The translations under genes were made by a program, and so were the position numbers. From Chrysoperla carnea (taxonomy: Eukaryota; Arthropoda; Insecta; Neuroptera; Chrysopidae): a DNA stretch of 64,000 nt. The notes under the pieces are model-generated. The model did not search any database and was not told the origin of the DNA. It worked only from the letters and a program-made list of their open reading frames with translations. Within the stretch, counting starts at the first letter, position 1; each line of letters begins with the position of its first letter. Shown here in pieces: positions 1 through 13,674 of this stretch. The stretch covers positions 69,666,181-69,730,180 of the forward strand of contig NC_058340.1 in assembly GCF_905475395.1 (NCBI RefSeq), in the 5' to 3' direction.

Positions 1-643
1 GTGAAAAATTATAAACGACCTATGAGTATGGGGTATGGGTATGGAGGTTAGCGGGCCATGCTCGAGCATCGGGCCTCGAAGCAATGGTTCAAAGCACCTA
101 GCCAAATAGACCCTTGTACTCTATCCCCACTGCGCTTTTCAGTGGCTATTATAACCAACTGATGTACTGAAACCCAGGATCTGCCTAGCGCTGAGTTTCC
201 TAATTTCTTCTGGTTCGACTGTGGCCGGACCAAACCATTTCCTTCGCTGCTGTATGAGCGCCGAGCAGTAACAGAGAAAGTGTATCGATGTTTCTTCTGA
301 ATTTTCTCCGCATCTGACATACGCGGGAGATTGTCTTTTTCCAATCTGATATTGGAACTTGTTCAGGTTATCATGCCCTGTGAGTAACTCTACGATGACT
401 CTAATATCAGCTCTGTTTAGTTTCAAGATCTTCTCGGCTCTGTTACCGAGCGAGTTTCTTTCACCCAACAGGCTTTTGGCGATTCACCCTCCCTCGTAGC
501 TGGTCCATGCCTTTAATTGTTGGTTTTTCAGATTATCTCCTAATCTGTTAAGACCTTCTTGGTATGCCATCCTCGCAAGCTTTTCTTGAGTGGGAGCCAT
601 GGTGGTTCCCACTCCCAGTTTGGCCAGCTTATAAACGACCTAT
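1..643 (-). mobile_element. 5'-truncated non-LTR retrotransposon, 3' end with target-site duplication
   Basis: Read on the minus strand, about 24-628 encodes the end of a reverse-transcriptase polyprotein: the tail of an RNase H domain (LAKLGV near 628), then after an in-frame TGA at 484-486 the typical C-terminal zinc-knuckle region (LTGHDNLNKF, then C-x2-C and H-x4-C spacing, 141-468). The 3' UTR ends in a short CATACC-type repeat at about 24-45. The same 15 bases, TTATAAACGACCTAT, occur at 9-23 and 629-643, which is a clean target-site duplication. The copy is therefore a 5'-truncated, dead insertion of an R1/I-like or jockey-like element; the clade is inferred only from the C-terminal motif. 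Confidence 0.85.
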
Positions 644-3600
644 TATTCAGCAAATTGTTTGCAAAAGCAACACTACTGCAGAGGTTGATGTGCATATTAC
701 TCGATTAATCGATAATTATATGCCCAAACGGTATCTGGATTTACTGCAAAATTAGAGATTGCTTACAATAAATAATGCAAATTTTTCGTGCCAAAATCAA
801 TTACTGCTGAAATATCTCAGACCACTTCATAAATAAGAACTTTATTTGAATATCTGAACTACTACATATAATAAAGCTGAAGAGTTTCTTTCGTTAAATA
901 CTTGTTTAAACGCACTAATCTCTGGACGTACCAATCGGATTCGAAAAATTCTTTTATGGTATAAAAGATACATTATTAGCGAGTAACATTAGCTGTTTTT
1001 TATTTTATTATTTGAAATATTTTTCCAAAATTTTCCTATAAAACTTTATTATAATACATATATATTATATTATAATGGAACTTAAAAACTACATAATCGA
1101 TTTCAAAAACTATTTCACCTCTTTTATTTTATCGATCCCCATTAAATTGTGAACAGAAGGGTGGGTAAGAAAAGTCATGACTGTAACGCACTCCATTATG
1201 CTTTTAAAGTTGAAATTTCCCCAACGAAGCGGGCGAACAACTACTAGTTTTGCATATAAACACATACTGTTTAAATTTTTATGTAAGCTAGAATGGAATC
1301 GGAAAAAATTCAAACATTAAAATTTCAAGAGTTAAAATTCTGTAATTTTCGTTTCCTAGCCTTTTACTTTCAAGATTTATAAAGGTGATTTAACTAACGA
1401 AATATTCGCGTTAATAAAAAATCAAATTTTTCTGTTTCTGGACGATTTCTTTGCTACTATTCATGTTTAAAAAAAAAGTTATTGACATAAAATACTTCGA
1501 TCAAAAATCAATTTTCATTAAAGTGGACTTGTGACCCACTTAAATGTTCAATTCAATTATAAATAATAAACTGACCTCTATCGATTCTGACGAAAGAAAA
1601 ATCGAATAATCGTAGTTTAAATTCAATTCGGACCTTTTTTTAGTCTTTAAAACATAAATACAACATAAAATTTTTGCTTTATATTACGGGGAAGAAACGA
1701 TATCTTCCTAGCAGGAACTAAATAACCTCACATAAAAAAAATACATATTGTACTCTCCGTGTTTTAAACTAGTAATTTTATTTTGGAGTGTTATTTCCTC
1801 TACTTTGTGTCATTTTTTTAAATAATATTCACACATTATTTTCTTTCTGATTTTATTACAGAGTGCGAATTCATCACATATTTGTTATAAGAAAAATCAG
1901 TCAATTGTAAAGCAATCCATAGACATTCAATACTTTTACCTCCGTCATTTTTTAGCCATTATACTGGATAGTTTACACAAACATCTTAAAATCAATATTT
2001 CGCTCATTTTAAGAAATCATGCTAAATTTAAAACAAAAATGATTCAAATTCAGTAATATTAAGAATATCACTGTCGTACTAGTTTCAACATTGCCCAAAA
2101 ATTAGACAATTTTCTTACACTGAGTTTCTGCACCTCTTTCTAAAATCGTTGCTAGCAATCGAAAACTGTTCATAAAAAAATTAAGTAAATTTTAAGCATG
2201 TCTTAAATTGTTACCACTGACCCCGAATACTTGATATTTTCTAAATTTTTTTGGCATTTTTGAATTTGAATTGAGATCGTTTCAGTTTTCGGTTAGAAAT
2301 AGATGAAAAAAATTGGTAATCATAAAACATATATGCATTTACTTTGAAGAAATAAACAAGAAACATCAAGACCAAAAAATTATCCGTCTGTGGGTCGCTC
2401 TAACCCCTCACTGTTAGAACAGCAAAAGAAAATTATTAGTATTCATTTGTATTAAATATCACACAGGGAAAGACGATCATTATAACACAGTGTAACCCAA
2501 CACCGTTACCGTATTCTTTCTACTCCCCGCTGCTCCCACTAACATCTCGTTTCAACTTTCTTTCTTCTTTTTTTTTTTAAATATAATGACACAAAAAAAT
2601 ATATGACATAAATAATTGGTTTTGTAGTGGGGGTGTGAAAAAAAATTGAAAGGATATATTTATTAAATGTCCTTGGAGTACATTTTCTACTTAATGAACA
2701 GAAACAAATGGATTTTACTCTTTTTTTTGTATCTTTACAATTTTTGTAAAATCAATATCGCCCATACTTTAATAGTGATGATCCTTTTTATTTATTCGGC
2801 ATTCAGTATTAGTCTGCGGAACAGCACTTTTTTTGCTAAGTGATCAATACATACTTTAAACTACGTGAGTGGCTTCTTAAGGTATTTCCAGCATGGTATT
2901 TGCAGTTTCTATGTTAAAGCAATGGTACAATTTTTTTTTCGACAGAATTTAACGAAAAATTAAATTTAAGAATTTAATAATGCTTACTATTAATTCCCCA
3001 AAGTTTCAGAAATTTTGACCGTTTAAAATGGGAAATAATTATGCCAACGTCCCAATTTCGATCAATTTACGTCAAAATTAATATCTCAAAAGTGAAAATT
3101 AATTTCTAAATTTTTTTTTTAGAATTTTATTGTATAAACATTTTTTTCTATTTTTTCTTCAATATATAATAATATAATAAAAAATAGTTGGAGAGACCGG
3201 ACATTTTACATGCTTTAAATGGGACATGACCCTCAAAATCGCGAACTTTGTCTTTAAATATCTCGCGATCTAAACGGTCAAAAATTATGAAATTTTAGGA
3301 ATTCATAAATAAAGCTATTATAAACCCGAGAAAAAAAATTCGACCAAATCTGTCGAAAAGTGATTTCATGCTGGTACTACCTTAATAGCGAGTCTACCAT
3401 ACTTTCTATCAATGACTTTTTTCGAAAGTACTGCGTTTTCCAATTAAAGCTATCGGTCTGAAAAATTGCAGCAGGGAATAACCTGTGACTTAATATAACC
3501 TATGATTTAACTATAAATCCTTTAAACAATAATTCTTTTTTTTGTATGCATTTCGCTCCGAATTAAATACACTTCTTCTCTAGGTTTATTTAAATTGGAT

Positions 3601-5061
3601 CGTAAGACTATATGATTATGATGAGGCAAATTTTGGATTTAAGTAACGTCACCAAGGACAAAAATAAATTTTTCAACATCTAACTTCTTACTTTAGAATC
3701 AAAAGCTTACCACTTACCACAGTATCATGTCTTGATCAATTTTATTTAACATGATGTTTATATCATACAACGATAATAAACACAGGTGCGTAACAATTTA
3801 TTTGCCTTGGGGGGAACTAATTTTGTATATTCAATAATAAAAAAAAAACAACTAACCATCCAGATAAGGTTATTTAAGTAAAGTTTCACCACAAAATAAA
3901 TGAACTTTTCACATATCGAAAGAAAATAAAGAAAATGTGCCGCAATGAATACGACTCTTATACGGCTGACCAATTATTTTCTGTTTAATTAAATTATTGT
4001 TTTAATCAGGTCTATTGCATTATGAAGCCGAAATAATTTAAGTTTTAGATTTTAAGACATTAGAATCGCAAATAAATATGTAATTAATTGAATTACACCA
4101 AAAATCTTTGAATAATAAATTCTAACAAAATTACATCTTTGCTGAATATGTTTACTTTAATTTTGATTACTATTTTCCGAGAAATTTTTATAATTTAATG
4201 TTTACGTTGCAAATCTAAGGGATGATGGAAATTACATGCTCATCGACACAAACGAATTTTAAACAGCTTTGAAATTTTGTGAAAAACAATTAGTTGATAG
4301 TCTAAAATTTCAATATTCCAAGTAAATATTTTAATAAAGGTACACATGGATTAGTTACTTAACTTGAACTAAAAATCGATTCAAAAAGGGTCGAGAATTT
4401 CATCAACATAGACCTTTGGTTAATAGTCTGTCTCTCCTTTCAAAGCTATCAGTTTTTCAATAGTTTGCAACAGTCACGATCTATTAATTGATAGACGTCA
4501 TTTATCGGCATCTTTTATCGGCATTATAAAGGGTTTCAATTATTTTTCAAAGCATAAACGTGATTGAAAATTATTAAAGCAAGATAGAAATGTTTTTTGA
4601 GGGAGATCAGAATTTTTCGGCAAAATGAACTGATTTATTTATATCGATTTACGGGGAGATCATTTTAATTTTCTAGTATAAATTTAATAAAATCGGGGTT
4701 AAAAGTGAATTAACGAAAAAACCACTATTTATCCTTCATCGAATTAAAATATTAATTAAATCAACAAAATACAGAACAAGAGCAAATATAAAGAAAAAAA
4801 TAACATAATGAAATTAACAACAAAGATAGGAAAGATCGAGCGTAGGTGGGAAAAAACCAGGAAATATATACTGTAAGAGACTAAAGAAAGTTGATGGTTT
4901 TGTGTGTGTGTATACAGCATGTCCTTAAATTGTTGAGCCTTCCTTTTATGAGTTGTTTATTCTCAGATAAAAGTGGGCATAAAATAAGTTACTTTGGATT
5001 GGACATTAGGCTTCAATTTATATAAATTTAAACTAGATTTAATTTAAAAAAGTTTAATAAT
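644..5061. other. AT-rich non-coding stretch, no gene seen
   Basis: No open frame here looks coding. Short frames at 1110-1313 and 3758-3973 lack recognisable motifs and have low-complexity AT composition. Homopolymer runs of A or T are frequent. I see no splice-bounded exon or RNA gene. Confidence 0.6.
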
Positions 5062-5606
5062 CAGGTTAATTTAATGATTGGATGCAGAGTTTCTGAGATA
5101 TCGCAATATTTGAATCGATTTTAGTCTGTATCTGAAAAACTATTCAACCAGTCATCAAATGCACCCGATTTTTGTACTTTTTGAGTCAAAATTACCTTAT
5201 ATACTGAGTTTTATCAAAATTGGAGATAACAAAAATTTCTCGATTTTTGCAATTTTTTTAAGGGGTACCCCTTTGAAAAAATCGAGATAACACGAAAAAA
5301 AAGAATTTGTTTTTGAATTTGATTGTATGGGGTAATTTTGATCCAAAAAGTATAAAAATCCGGTTAATTTAATGATTGGATGCAGTGTTTATGAGATATC
5401 GCAATATTTGGATCGATTTTAGTCCGTATCTCGAAAACTATTCGACCAATCATCAAATGCACCCGATTTTAATACTTTTGGGGTCAAAATTTCCTTATAA
5501 ACTGAGTTTTATCGAAATTGAAGATTAAAAATATTTCTCAACTTTTTTAAGGGGTACCCCTTTAAAAAATTCGAAAAAATCAGGTAAACTTAATGATCGA
5601 ATGCAG
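5062..5606 (+). repeat. 299-bp tandem repeat family, locus 1 (about 1.8 units)
   Basis: Two consecutive units start at 5062 and 5361 (CAGGTTAATTTAATGATTGG-type start), a spacing of 299 bases, with the start of a third unit at 5581. Shared landmarks are a GAGATATCGCAATATTT block, a CCGTATCTCAAAAACTATTC-like block and an AAGGGGTACCCCTTT palindrome. The same family recurs at 25819, 44438 and 62796. Short frames inside it are not genes. Confidence 0.85.
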
Positions 5607-6484
5607 CTTTTGCAATCTTTTATCTCTTTGCACTGTACAACCTCTGCAGGAAGGTATATTTTGTTCCCCCATTTCTGATAATGTTCTTTTTATAGAATTG
5701 TTAATTTTGGTCAGTCTTAAATGTCACAGGCACCTTATAATATCTTTTACTGACTTTCAAAGCGTTAATTCCAAATGCCATTGAGATGCTTGAAATATTT
5801 TTCTATATCTGACTTACCTTAAAACAAAGACCTCTTTAAATTATGGTTAAGTACTTCTGGTACACAGTGTAAACTGCAGTATTATTAAAGAGATATGAAA
5901 AGTCAATAACAATTTTCACATATCAAATTATATGATGACTACTTTTCTACGTTGGTATGTATTTACGTATAAAAGTATATTCTTCTAATTTTCCTTTTGC
6001 TATGATTTTCCAACACACTTATTTAAAGAACGTCAGTCAATTTTCATCTTTTATGAGTATACGTAAATACATACATATACCTAATAATTGTGGAAATAAA
6101 AACGTAAGAGAGAACGTAATGTGCGAAATTTCATTTGTTTTGTATTTTAGTTCGTAATTCCTTAGCAAAAAAAAATGAATTAAATGATTTTACTGCCAGA
6201 CTTCTAATTGATAATCAAACACGATACCTTTTTAACAAGCTTTTATTTAGTTTCACCTGTCCCGTTGTCTGTCTGTAATCAAATCTTCAAAGTCAAATTT
6301 GACCCTCTTCCCGGATTCTGATTGAGCTGAAATTTTGCATATACATGACAATTTTGCATGGTAAGGTTGTAGCGTCCTGATTTTCTTACCACTTCCATCA
6401 TATTTGATATAAATACACTTTTTTTTAGTCTTAAATTAAAAATTTCTATATAAAATACTTTTTTAGGGACAAGCTTTTAATGTT
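5607..6484. other. AT-rich non-coding stretch
   Basis: No credible gene. The frame at 5957-6157 has no recognisable motif. Around 6290-6350 there is a degenerate segment with the wording GAGCTGAAATTTTGC, a type of sequence seen in dispersed insect repeats, but I found no second clear copy in the window. Confidence 0.5.
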
Positions 6485-6703
6485 CTAAAAAGTAGAAAAT
6501 AATTTTACCTACGAGTCACTCATATACGACTATTTGCAAAAGCTTGAGACGCTTAATATCAAGAATGAATCGAAAAATAATTAGGCATGTGGAGTAAATG
6601 AGGCGTTCCGATTCATTTTTGATATTTTAAGTGGAGCGACTCAAGATTTTACAAATAGTCGGGTATGAGTGCCTCATAGATAAAATTATTTTTTACTTTT
6701 TAG
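6485..6703. repeat. Foldback (imperfect palindrome) element
   Basis: Left arm 6485-6572 and right arm 6609-6703 are inverted copies of each other. Both carry CTAAAAAGTA at the outer edge, a shared ACTATTTG/CAAATAGT block and GAATGAATCG/CGATTCATTT at the inner edge. They are separated by a spacer of about 36 bases. No coding capacity. It fits a foldback transposable element or a hairpin left by an inverted duplication. Confidence 0.75.
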
Positions 6704-8460
6704 ATTTTTATTCCTCTCAGTAATACATGGATGAAAGGTCATATTCAAAATAAAACAAAAATAAATAAATATAACCAAGAACCACTTTTATAAAAAGCCA
6801 CTCGCATGCAATCATACTTAACCGAATCAAATTTAAAAGATGTAAACGTATCAGATTTTCAGAAGTAGATAGCAATTTATAATATTCAAATGAAATAAAA
6901 TGTTGAAAGTATCTTTCTTACCTTACCTACTCCATTTTATACATTTATTAGTGAGCTTTACTTTCATGTACTCATAAATATGGGCAGCTACCTACTACCT
7001 TTGTTTTTCATTTGTAAGTTATGCTATACTTGATTCAGGAATATCAGCAGCGTGAAATTAAGTTGGACTTAGACTGGATCATTCAATTAAGATATTTCTT
7101 ACGATATGAAAGATCACGTAATATCTAAGAAGAAAAAATATAGTTCTACAAAAGTAAATCTTTCAACGCTACAACGAATACACTTATATATAACTCATTT
7201 GTGTACACAGTATGGTAGTACCTAAATGGTCTCCGCAACCAGATAAATTGTTCAGCGTTGCCGCTTGTACAACCCACTTATAGATTAAACTAAATATTCG
7301 TCAAAAAATAATCTTTGTTTCTTGTTTTTTCGTAAATTAAACGGTCAATTACATTCTGTTTAAGCTCATAGCATCCCTTATTTATTTATTTACATAAATC
7401 TAGTTTTGTAGCTATTTTTCTAAAACAACGCGAACTAAAAATGTATGCAAATGTCTTCTAAACAAAATGGATTCCTCTCCTTTGAATGTTAAATTTCAAC
7501 GACTGAAAATTTATATCAATTTACAGGGCCACATCTATGGAATTTTTCGTGCAAAATTACTGTTAGTCATGTGGCGTTGGAATTACCTTAAGTTTCTATA
7601 TATACAAGTTCGTTTTCAAAATTATTGACGAGAATACGTCAATGTTTTCGTTTGTCATAGGGATTATTTCGTAAACAAGAGCTCATGGCCTAATGCTATG
7701 CTATCTAGTAGTGTATACAAGAATCAAGTTGATATATTTGAGATCTACTATATCGACACCCCTCTTTCGTGGCGAAAAGTGTTTCAATTACTGGACGAAA
7801 ACGAATATCGAATGTTCCGATTATCGAGTGGACAGTTAATATTTCCAATCAACAAAAGTGACTAGAACCTTTAACTTCTCTCTACTTTTTTCTCTTGTCT
7901 ATATTAAAATAATTGAATAGTACTTCCAGAGAAATGCAAATAATATGCAGATATTTTCGAACGAACTTTAGCGTTCACTTAAAATTACAATACCTTAAGA
8001 AAATAAATAAATAAATATAAATAAAAACAGTTATTTAGAAGAAACAAATGTTATAATAAAATAAAATCCTTTTTTAAAAAGCAATTAAATCCTTTTTATT
8101 TTACATAAAATGAAATTGTATATAAAATAATTATATTGTTTGGTGTAAAATTTAAAATATAAAATTATTATGCTTTGTTTTTATATATTTAAATAATATA
8201 ATATTTATTATAAAATATATATTACGGGTTTTTTTTCTCTCCTTTGTCTGTAATACTAAATTTTATCTAGAGATATTTTGTTGAATATAATATCTTATAT
8301 GTCTGTGGATATTTATCTCTATTTATGAGATTTGATCATTAAAAGTTGTATTAAAAGTATTTTTAGGTAATCTCACAAGTATTTTTGTTATTTAATTACA
8401 GCAAAAATAGAAAATATCGTTAAATTAAGATTTTAATTTTATAAAAAGTTCACAAAAAGC
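6704..8460. other. Non-coding, low-complexity AT-rich stretch
   Basis: Nothing that resembles an exon, RNA gene or complete element. 8000-8230 is extreme AT low complexity. Confidence 0.5.
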
Positions 8461-8745
8461 TCCTACGGACTCAAGACCTAATTGACTTATGATGCTCATT
8501 TAAGAAACCCGATCTCACTTTTTACATCCTTAGCATGCCATACAAATTTCAGCTCGATATCTCTTTTTTGAGTAATCGTGTTGACAAACGGACAGACTGA
8601 CCGACGGACAACCGGAAAGGGACTAATTAGGGGATTTTTTGAAAACCTATACCATAATTTTGTTCGGAACATCAATATTTTTAAGCGTTACAAACTTGGG
8701 ATTAAACTTAGTATACCTTGATATATTTCATATATTTCATATAAA
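8461..8745 (-). repeat. CATG-ended repeat family, truncated minus-strand copy
   Basis: Reverse complement of the 5' half of the family seen at 10423, 38115, 39016, 40514 and 60606. It contains the CCGGTTGTCCG-type block, GATATCGAGCTGAAATTT and TAACGCTTAAAAATATTGAT. Non-coding. Confidence 0.75.
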
Positions 8746-9670
8746 AATTGAAAAAGGTTAGTTTTAGACTTTTAAATTTTTGTTAATAGCATTAAATATT
8801 GAAATTTGTGAGTGTATTGTCCTCGGATAATTTGTCGCGGGTGATTTGATTTGCCGGTGTATTTTCATCGGGTGTGTTGTCATGATGGTTTCATCGGGTG
8901 ACTAGTCCAGTGATAATGGTTTCAATAATTGAGTCAGGTATTAAAGTGGTTCGGCTGTTACGTAATTACTATTCAACTAGTCAAATAGGCAATTTGTATG
9001 ACGTAAATGTAGGAAAATTCTCTAAAAATATCGTAAACTAGGCAAATTGTTGACGAAAATGTAAAAAAATGCTCTCAAAATTTCGAAAAAGCGTCAAAAA
9101 TCAAAATTTTGAACAGAATCTGTGATAAATTTTGTTCATGAAAAAAACTTTTCATGATTCACCAATTTTAAAATAAAAAAATTCAAAACTTTTCACCAAA
9201 AATGTGTTGAAGGGGCTTTGAACTGTTATTTAACGCAAAAAAAAAAAATGAATATTAACCCGTATTAAAACATAATTTTTTTAATTAAATAACAATAAAT
9301 AATAAATGGATTTAAAACGTTGTTGTTAACTACAATTTGTTATTGTTATATAAATATCATTATTATCTCGATATGTAATAAAATAACAATAACAATAAAT
9401 GCATAATAATAAATAAAATGTTATGCAGTTTATAATATGTAGCATTCATTCATTCATCATAAATCAAACAATATTATATGAATGAGTTATAAATGATAGA
9501 CAACCATCATTCAACTGATGTCTAGCATGGTTGCATATCAACTAGGTATATAGACATAGAAAGATGACTTCTATTGTTTCATTTATATAAATGTTTTACT
9601 GTTTTCAATAAAATTGAATCAAAAAAATTCATACTATTATATACAATCGATGGGCAACCTTTAATGTGAT
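8746..9670. other. Non-coding, AT-rich stretch
   Basis: Low-complexity A-rich and AAT-rich DNA (notably 9236-9430). No gene seen. Confidence 0.5.
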
Positions 9671-10171
9671 TGTAAACCTACAGTATTGTAAAAAAGTTTT
9701 GGTTTATTGCACGGTACATACATATAAACCAAATACATGGTTTGTAGTCAAATAATGTGTTATTTTAAGCTTTACAATACCACACAAATACAAAAATATA
9801 TAATATATTGTGTGATTATAAATTTGATAATAAAGATATCGCTCTTCAATCATCAATACTTTAACTATAGTCGTTTCTGTTCAATGATGGAACTTCCATG
9901 AACTCATTATTAAATTAAAATTTTGAATTTATATCATCGACAACCTTATATTTTTATGGTTTTATTATAAACTACAAGATTTTCTAAATATTTTAGATAG
10001 TTTTTTATCACACTCTCTAGATTTTTTGATATAAAAATATCCAATTGAAAAGGATAACTTATATGATTCATCATTTTTTTAGCCAACTTTGAACGATAAA
10101 ATAATAATAAAAAGCCCGATGATCAAGGAATTTTTTGTGATATTTGGAAACTTTGTTAATTAAGAAATGTA
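9671..10171 (+). repeat. Dispersed 500-bp repeat, copy 1
   Basis: A second, same-orientation copy lies at 43180-43700. Both start with GTAAAC(C/T)TACAGTATTGTA, share GATATCGCTCTTCA and the TTTTTTATCACACTCTCTAG block, and end near TTTGGAAACTTTGTTAAT. No coding frame or terminal repeat was found; class unknown. Confidence 0.8.
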
Positions 10172-10422
10172 TTGGGCGCAAAATATTTGACGCATGTGCA
10201 GAACGCGTAAGCAAATCTCTCATTACGGGACTAGATAACCTAACGTTTGACAGAAGTTTTGACGGGTTAAAGAAAATACACTAGTAATGAATGGACAATT
10301 TGCTTGGACTATCAATTTTATTATGTAACATCATGTACTTCTTTCTCTGTTCCTGTTCCTAGACTCATCAAAATAGATACACGTGTACCGTTAGATATTC
10401 AGTATATTGTGTAAGCATTTTT

Positions 10423-10970
10423 ATACTATGTATATATGAAATATATATCAAGGTATACTAAGTTTAGTCCCAAGTTTGTCTTGCTTAAAAATATTAATGC
10501 TTCGAAAAAAATTTTGGCATAAGTGGTCATAAAATCACCTAATTAGTCCTTTTTCGGTTATCTGTCTGTCCGTCTGAAAACACGATAACTCAAAAAACAA
10601 ATTGAGAAATCAAGATGGATCGTCCTTATGACGTTTACAACGTCATAAGGACGTAAAAAGTGAGATCGAGTTCGAAAATGAGCAACATAGGTCAATTGAG
10701 TCCGTAAGACCCATCTTGTAAACCGTTAGAGATAGAACAAAAGTTTATATATAAAACAATTTTCCTTATATAAAAATAAGCAACTTTTGTTTGAAACATT
10801 TTTTTTTTTTTAAAACACTGTTTACCCGCGAAGGCGCTATTTAGGCGCAAATTGTATAGTAAGTATTATATGGGTATATCAGTTATGTATGTGTAATGTG
10901 ACAGTGTAATTAACACTGTCTATACATGGTATTTCAACAATTAAGTCAGTTAATTGTTTGTTTTCACTTG
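10423..10970 (+). repeat. CATG-ended repeat family, full-length copy
   Basis: About 548 bases, starting ATACTATGTATATATG and containing TAACGCTTAAAAATATT-like, CTAATTAGTCC and TCATAAGGACGTAAAAAGTG blocks. TATACATGGTAT lies close to the end, followed by a conserved terminal block ending TTTTCACTTG. ATACCATGTATA and TATACATGGTAT in better copies are inverted, so the element has short (sub)terminal inverted repeats. Non-autonomous; class unknown. Confidence 0.8.
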
Positions 10971-13674
10971 TCTCTCTTATAAAATACATACTCTACAAAC
11001 GTACGTACACAAAACTGTAATAAAACAAACATAATTTTATTTTATTTCTTCCCTACTACGTTCAACGTGTACATAATACGTAGAACGTAGTCTATCTATT
11101 ATCTATTTTGTAGGAATAACAATTTTATATAATCATTATATTATATTGTGTATTGTACCATTGTTATTATGGGTAGTTAGTTGTAGGACTTGTGTTTACA
11201 ATACAGGAATAGGTAAATAGGAATGTTTATTGGGAATAAATGGATATCTAAATAACAAAGATGTGTGTATATCGAACTTTAATCGCTATCAAAATATTCT
11301 GTTTTTATTGTGAAATATTATAAATGTGAATGTAAGGTTGTTTGTTTGTTTGTTGGTTTGTTTGTTACGCCTTCACGCATGAAACTATTGAATGAAACTT
11401 GACAATAATATCAGAATAACACATGAGCTATAATTCATAAAGATATATTTAAAAAATGAAAATAGAAAAATTACATTTAGTCTAGCATTTCACTACGTCA
11501 TCTATGGGCATCATTTGGAACCATAAATTAAGAATTTCTATAAAAATGGTGAACAAGATACAATTCATGGCCCCCCGTTCTTATATACTGAATGAATTAA
11601 TTGAAATCTGTACATGTATTTTAACTGTGCAAAACAATTTCTACCCCTAAGATAAGTATGAGAACAAGGGAGGTGAATGGTATCAAGCTATTAATGAATA
11701 AATTGCAATTTAAAAAAAATTCAAATGACTCGCTTTATTGCAATAAAAAACTGCTTCTTAAATTAAATAAGAACTGTTATTGTTTCTTAAGCGATCTAAT
11801 TTTAGATATATTACATCTATGATATATTTACTATCGAAATATTGTGTCCTTTACCCGACTGCGCGACGCAAAGCACTGGTAATGTGTTTATCAGTCTACA
11901 TGGCCTGATAGTTGCTTGGTCCAATTTTGATGATTCTTATGTCAATCGATTTCTCTTAAGATATGGCAGTAATGAAAATATGGCGATCACCCCATGCTTT
12001 AAATTTTTCATTAAAATTATAATTTTTATAAATTTTTAGTGTAATAATTGATGGTTATTTAGTTAATTGTAGAGCGTTTTAGAAATAACACATTTCTCTG
12101 CTCTGCCCTGTTTCTTAATTATATAAGACGAACTATTATTGTTGCTTCAGCTATCTAATTTTAATATATTACATTTATGATATACATGACGTTATAAATG
12201 TAAACAGAATATCTATATAGATAGATATTTATTGTAATGACCTAATTTTAAAAATTATTATTATTTCTGTGTCATTTGAAATAGATTACTTTTTTTATCA
12301 TAGATTATTTATTATACAACATCTACAATACAAACAATATGAACCGATTTTGATTCAGATAAATGATATATAGTATGTCCCCGGATAGAGGTAAATAAAA
12401 CTTGTAAATTTTCTTATTTTTCATTTTAAGAAAAAAAGTCATTCTTTTTAAAAAATTTTGGTTATTCTGAAAAGTATTTAGGCATATTTGAAACTTCTAA
12501 ATAATGTAGCCAAAAAATTGGAATCACTATTTTTCTTTTTGGTAAGCTAACCTTTCTTAATGAGTTAGCAATTTATAACATATCAAAAATTCTGATTTCT
12601 ACATATTGCTTTAATTTAGGATCATATCTGTTTTGGGTCAAATTTCAATAAACACCCTATACAAAACAACCCATAAAAGAATCCATAAAGGTAAAATATA
12701 AACTAACAATGTACACTAAAAATCATATATTATTGCTTCTGGGCAGGTACCCAACTATATAGGTATATTGTTGTACGAATAAGTTTCGTTTTTATTTGTG
12801 TGCGTTCGTTAAGAAAATAACGTTTTCCGTTGAGAAAGACAAACGATAGACGAAAGGTCTTCAGAAATTATTTACCATTGTGGAAAGAGTTGTAAGATAT
12901 TTTTAGGATCAAGTTACAACATCTATAAAATATTAACTTACAGGGTGTGTATTAAAACATACGTATATGTTAATAGCATGAAAATTTGTAATCTGGCTAG
13001 CTAGAATGATTTTTGGATAATTTTTGGAAAAATTTTTTGCCACTACTTTGTTGAAAATGTGTTATGTAGTTCCATTGCTCCCAATCAACGCTCTCAATCA
13101 TATTTTTGGACTTTTTTTTATTTATTTTGGACTGGCATATGGACTAAGGAATCAGTACACACTCTGTTTAGAAAAGATAGGTATGTATAAATATGTATAA
13201 CATATCTTTTTTAGTATTCCCAATGCGTTGTTACATAGTACACTCTTTAATGTTTACGACCAGACGATTGGGGTTCACTTTTACTTTTCCACCATCAAAA
13301 ACTTTCTTTTTCTTTCTGCATATACGAGAAACTGAAACAAAAGGAGTGTCGTACATCATCGTAAACGAAGTATTTCATCTTTTACAGATCTTAAATAATA
13401 ATTTCTATTTACTTATGGGTGTATTTTAGCAAAAGGTTAATAAATGAATAAATAATTATGGGGAAGGGATCAATTAAAGCTTCAATCTTTTAAAAAAGTG
13501 ACAAGAAAATTTATCAATTTTCCAAAAATGCACTACAATGACTTTTTTAAGGTACTTTTATTAACAGACTAAATTGTACAAAATAATTAAATAGAAGAAA
13601 AATATACATAATAAATAATTTTTGTGGTAAATATCACATTTTCAAAATTCTCGTTTCGAAAACAATAATGCTCT
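10971..13674. other. Non-coding DNA downstream of the lipase gene
   Basis: Frames at 11842-12039 and 13193-13429 show no domain, signal peptide followed by conserved sequence, or splice support, and I treat them as chance. 11340-11365 is a short GTTT repeat. The lipase 3' UTR must lie in the right part of this region, but no perfect AATAAA was found close to its stop. Confidence 0.5.
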
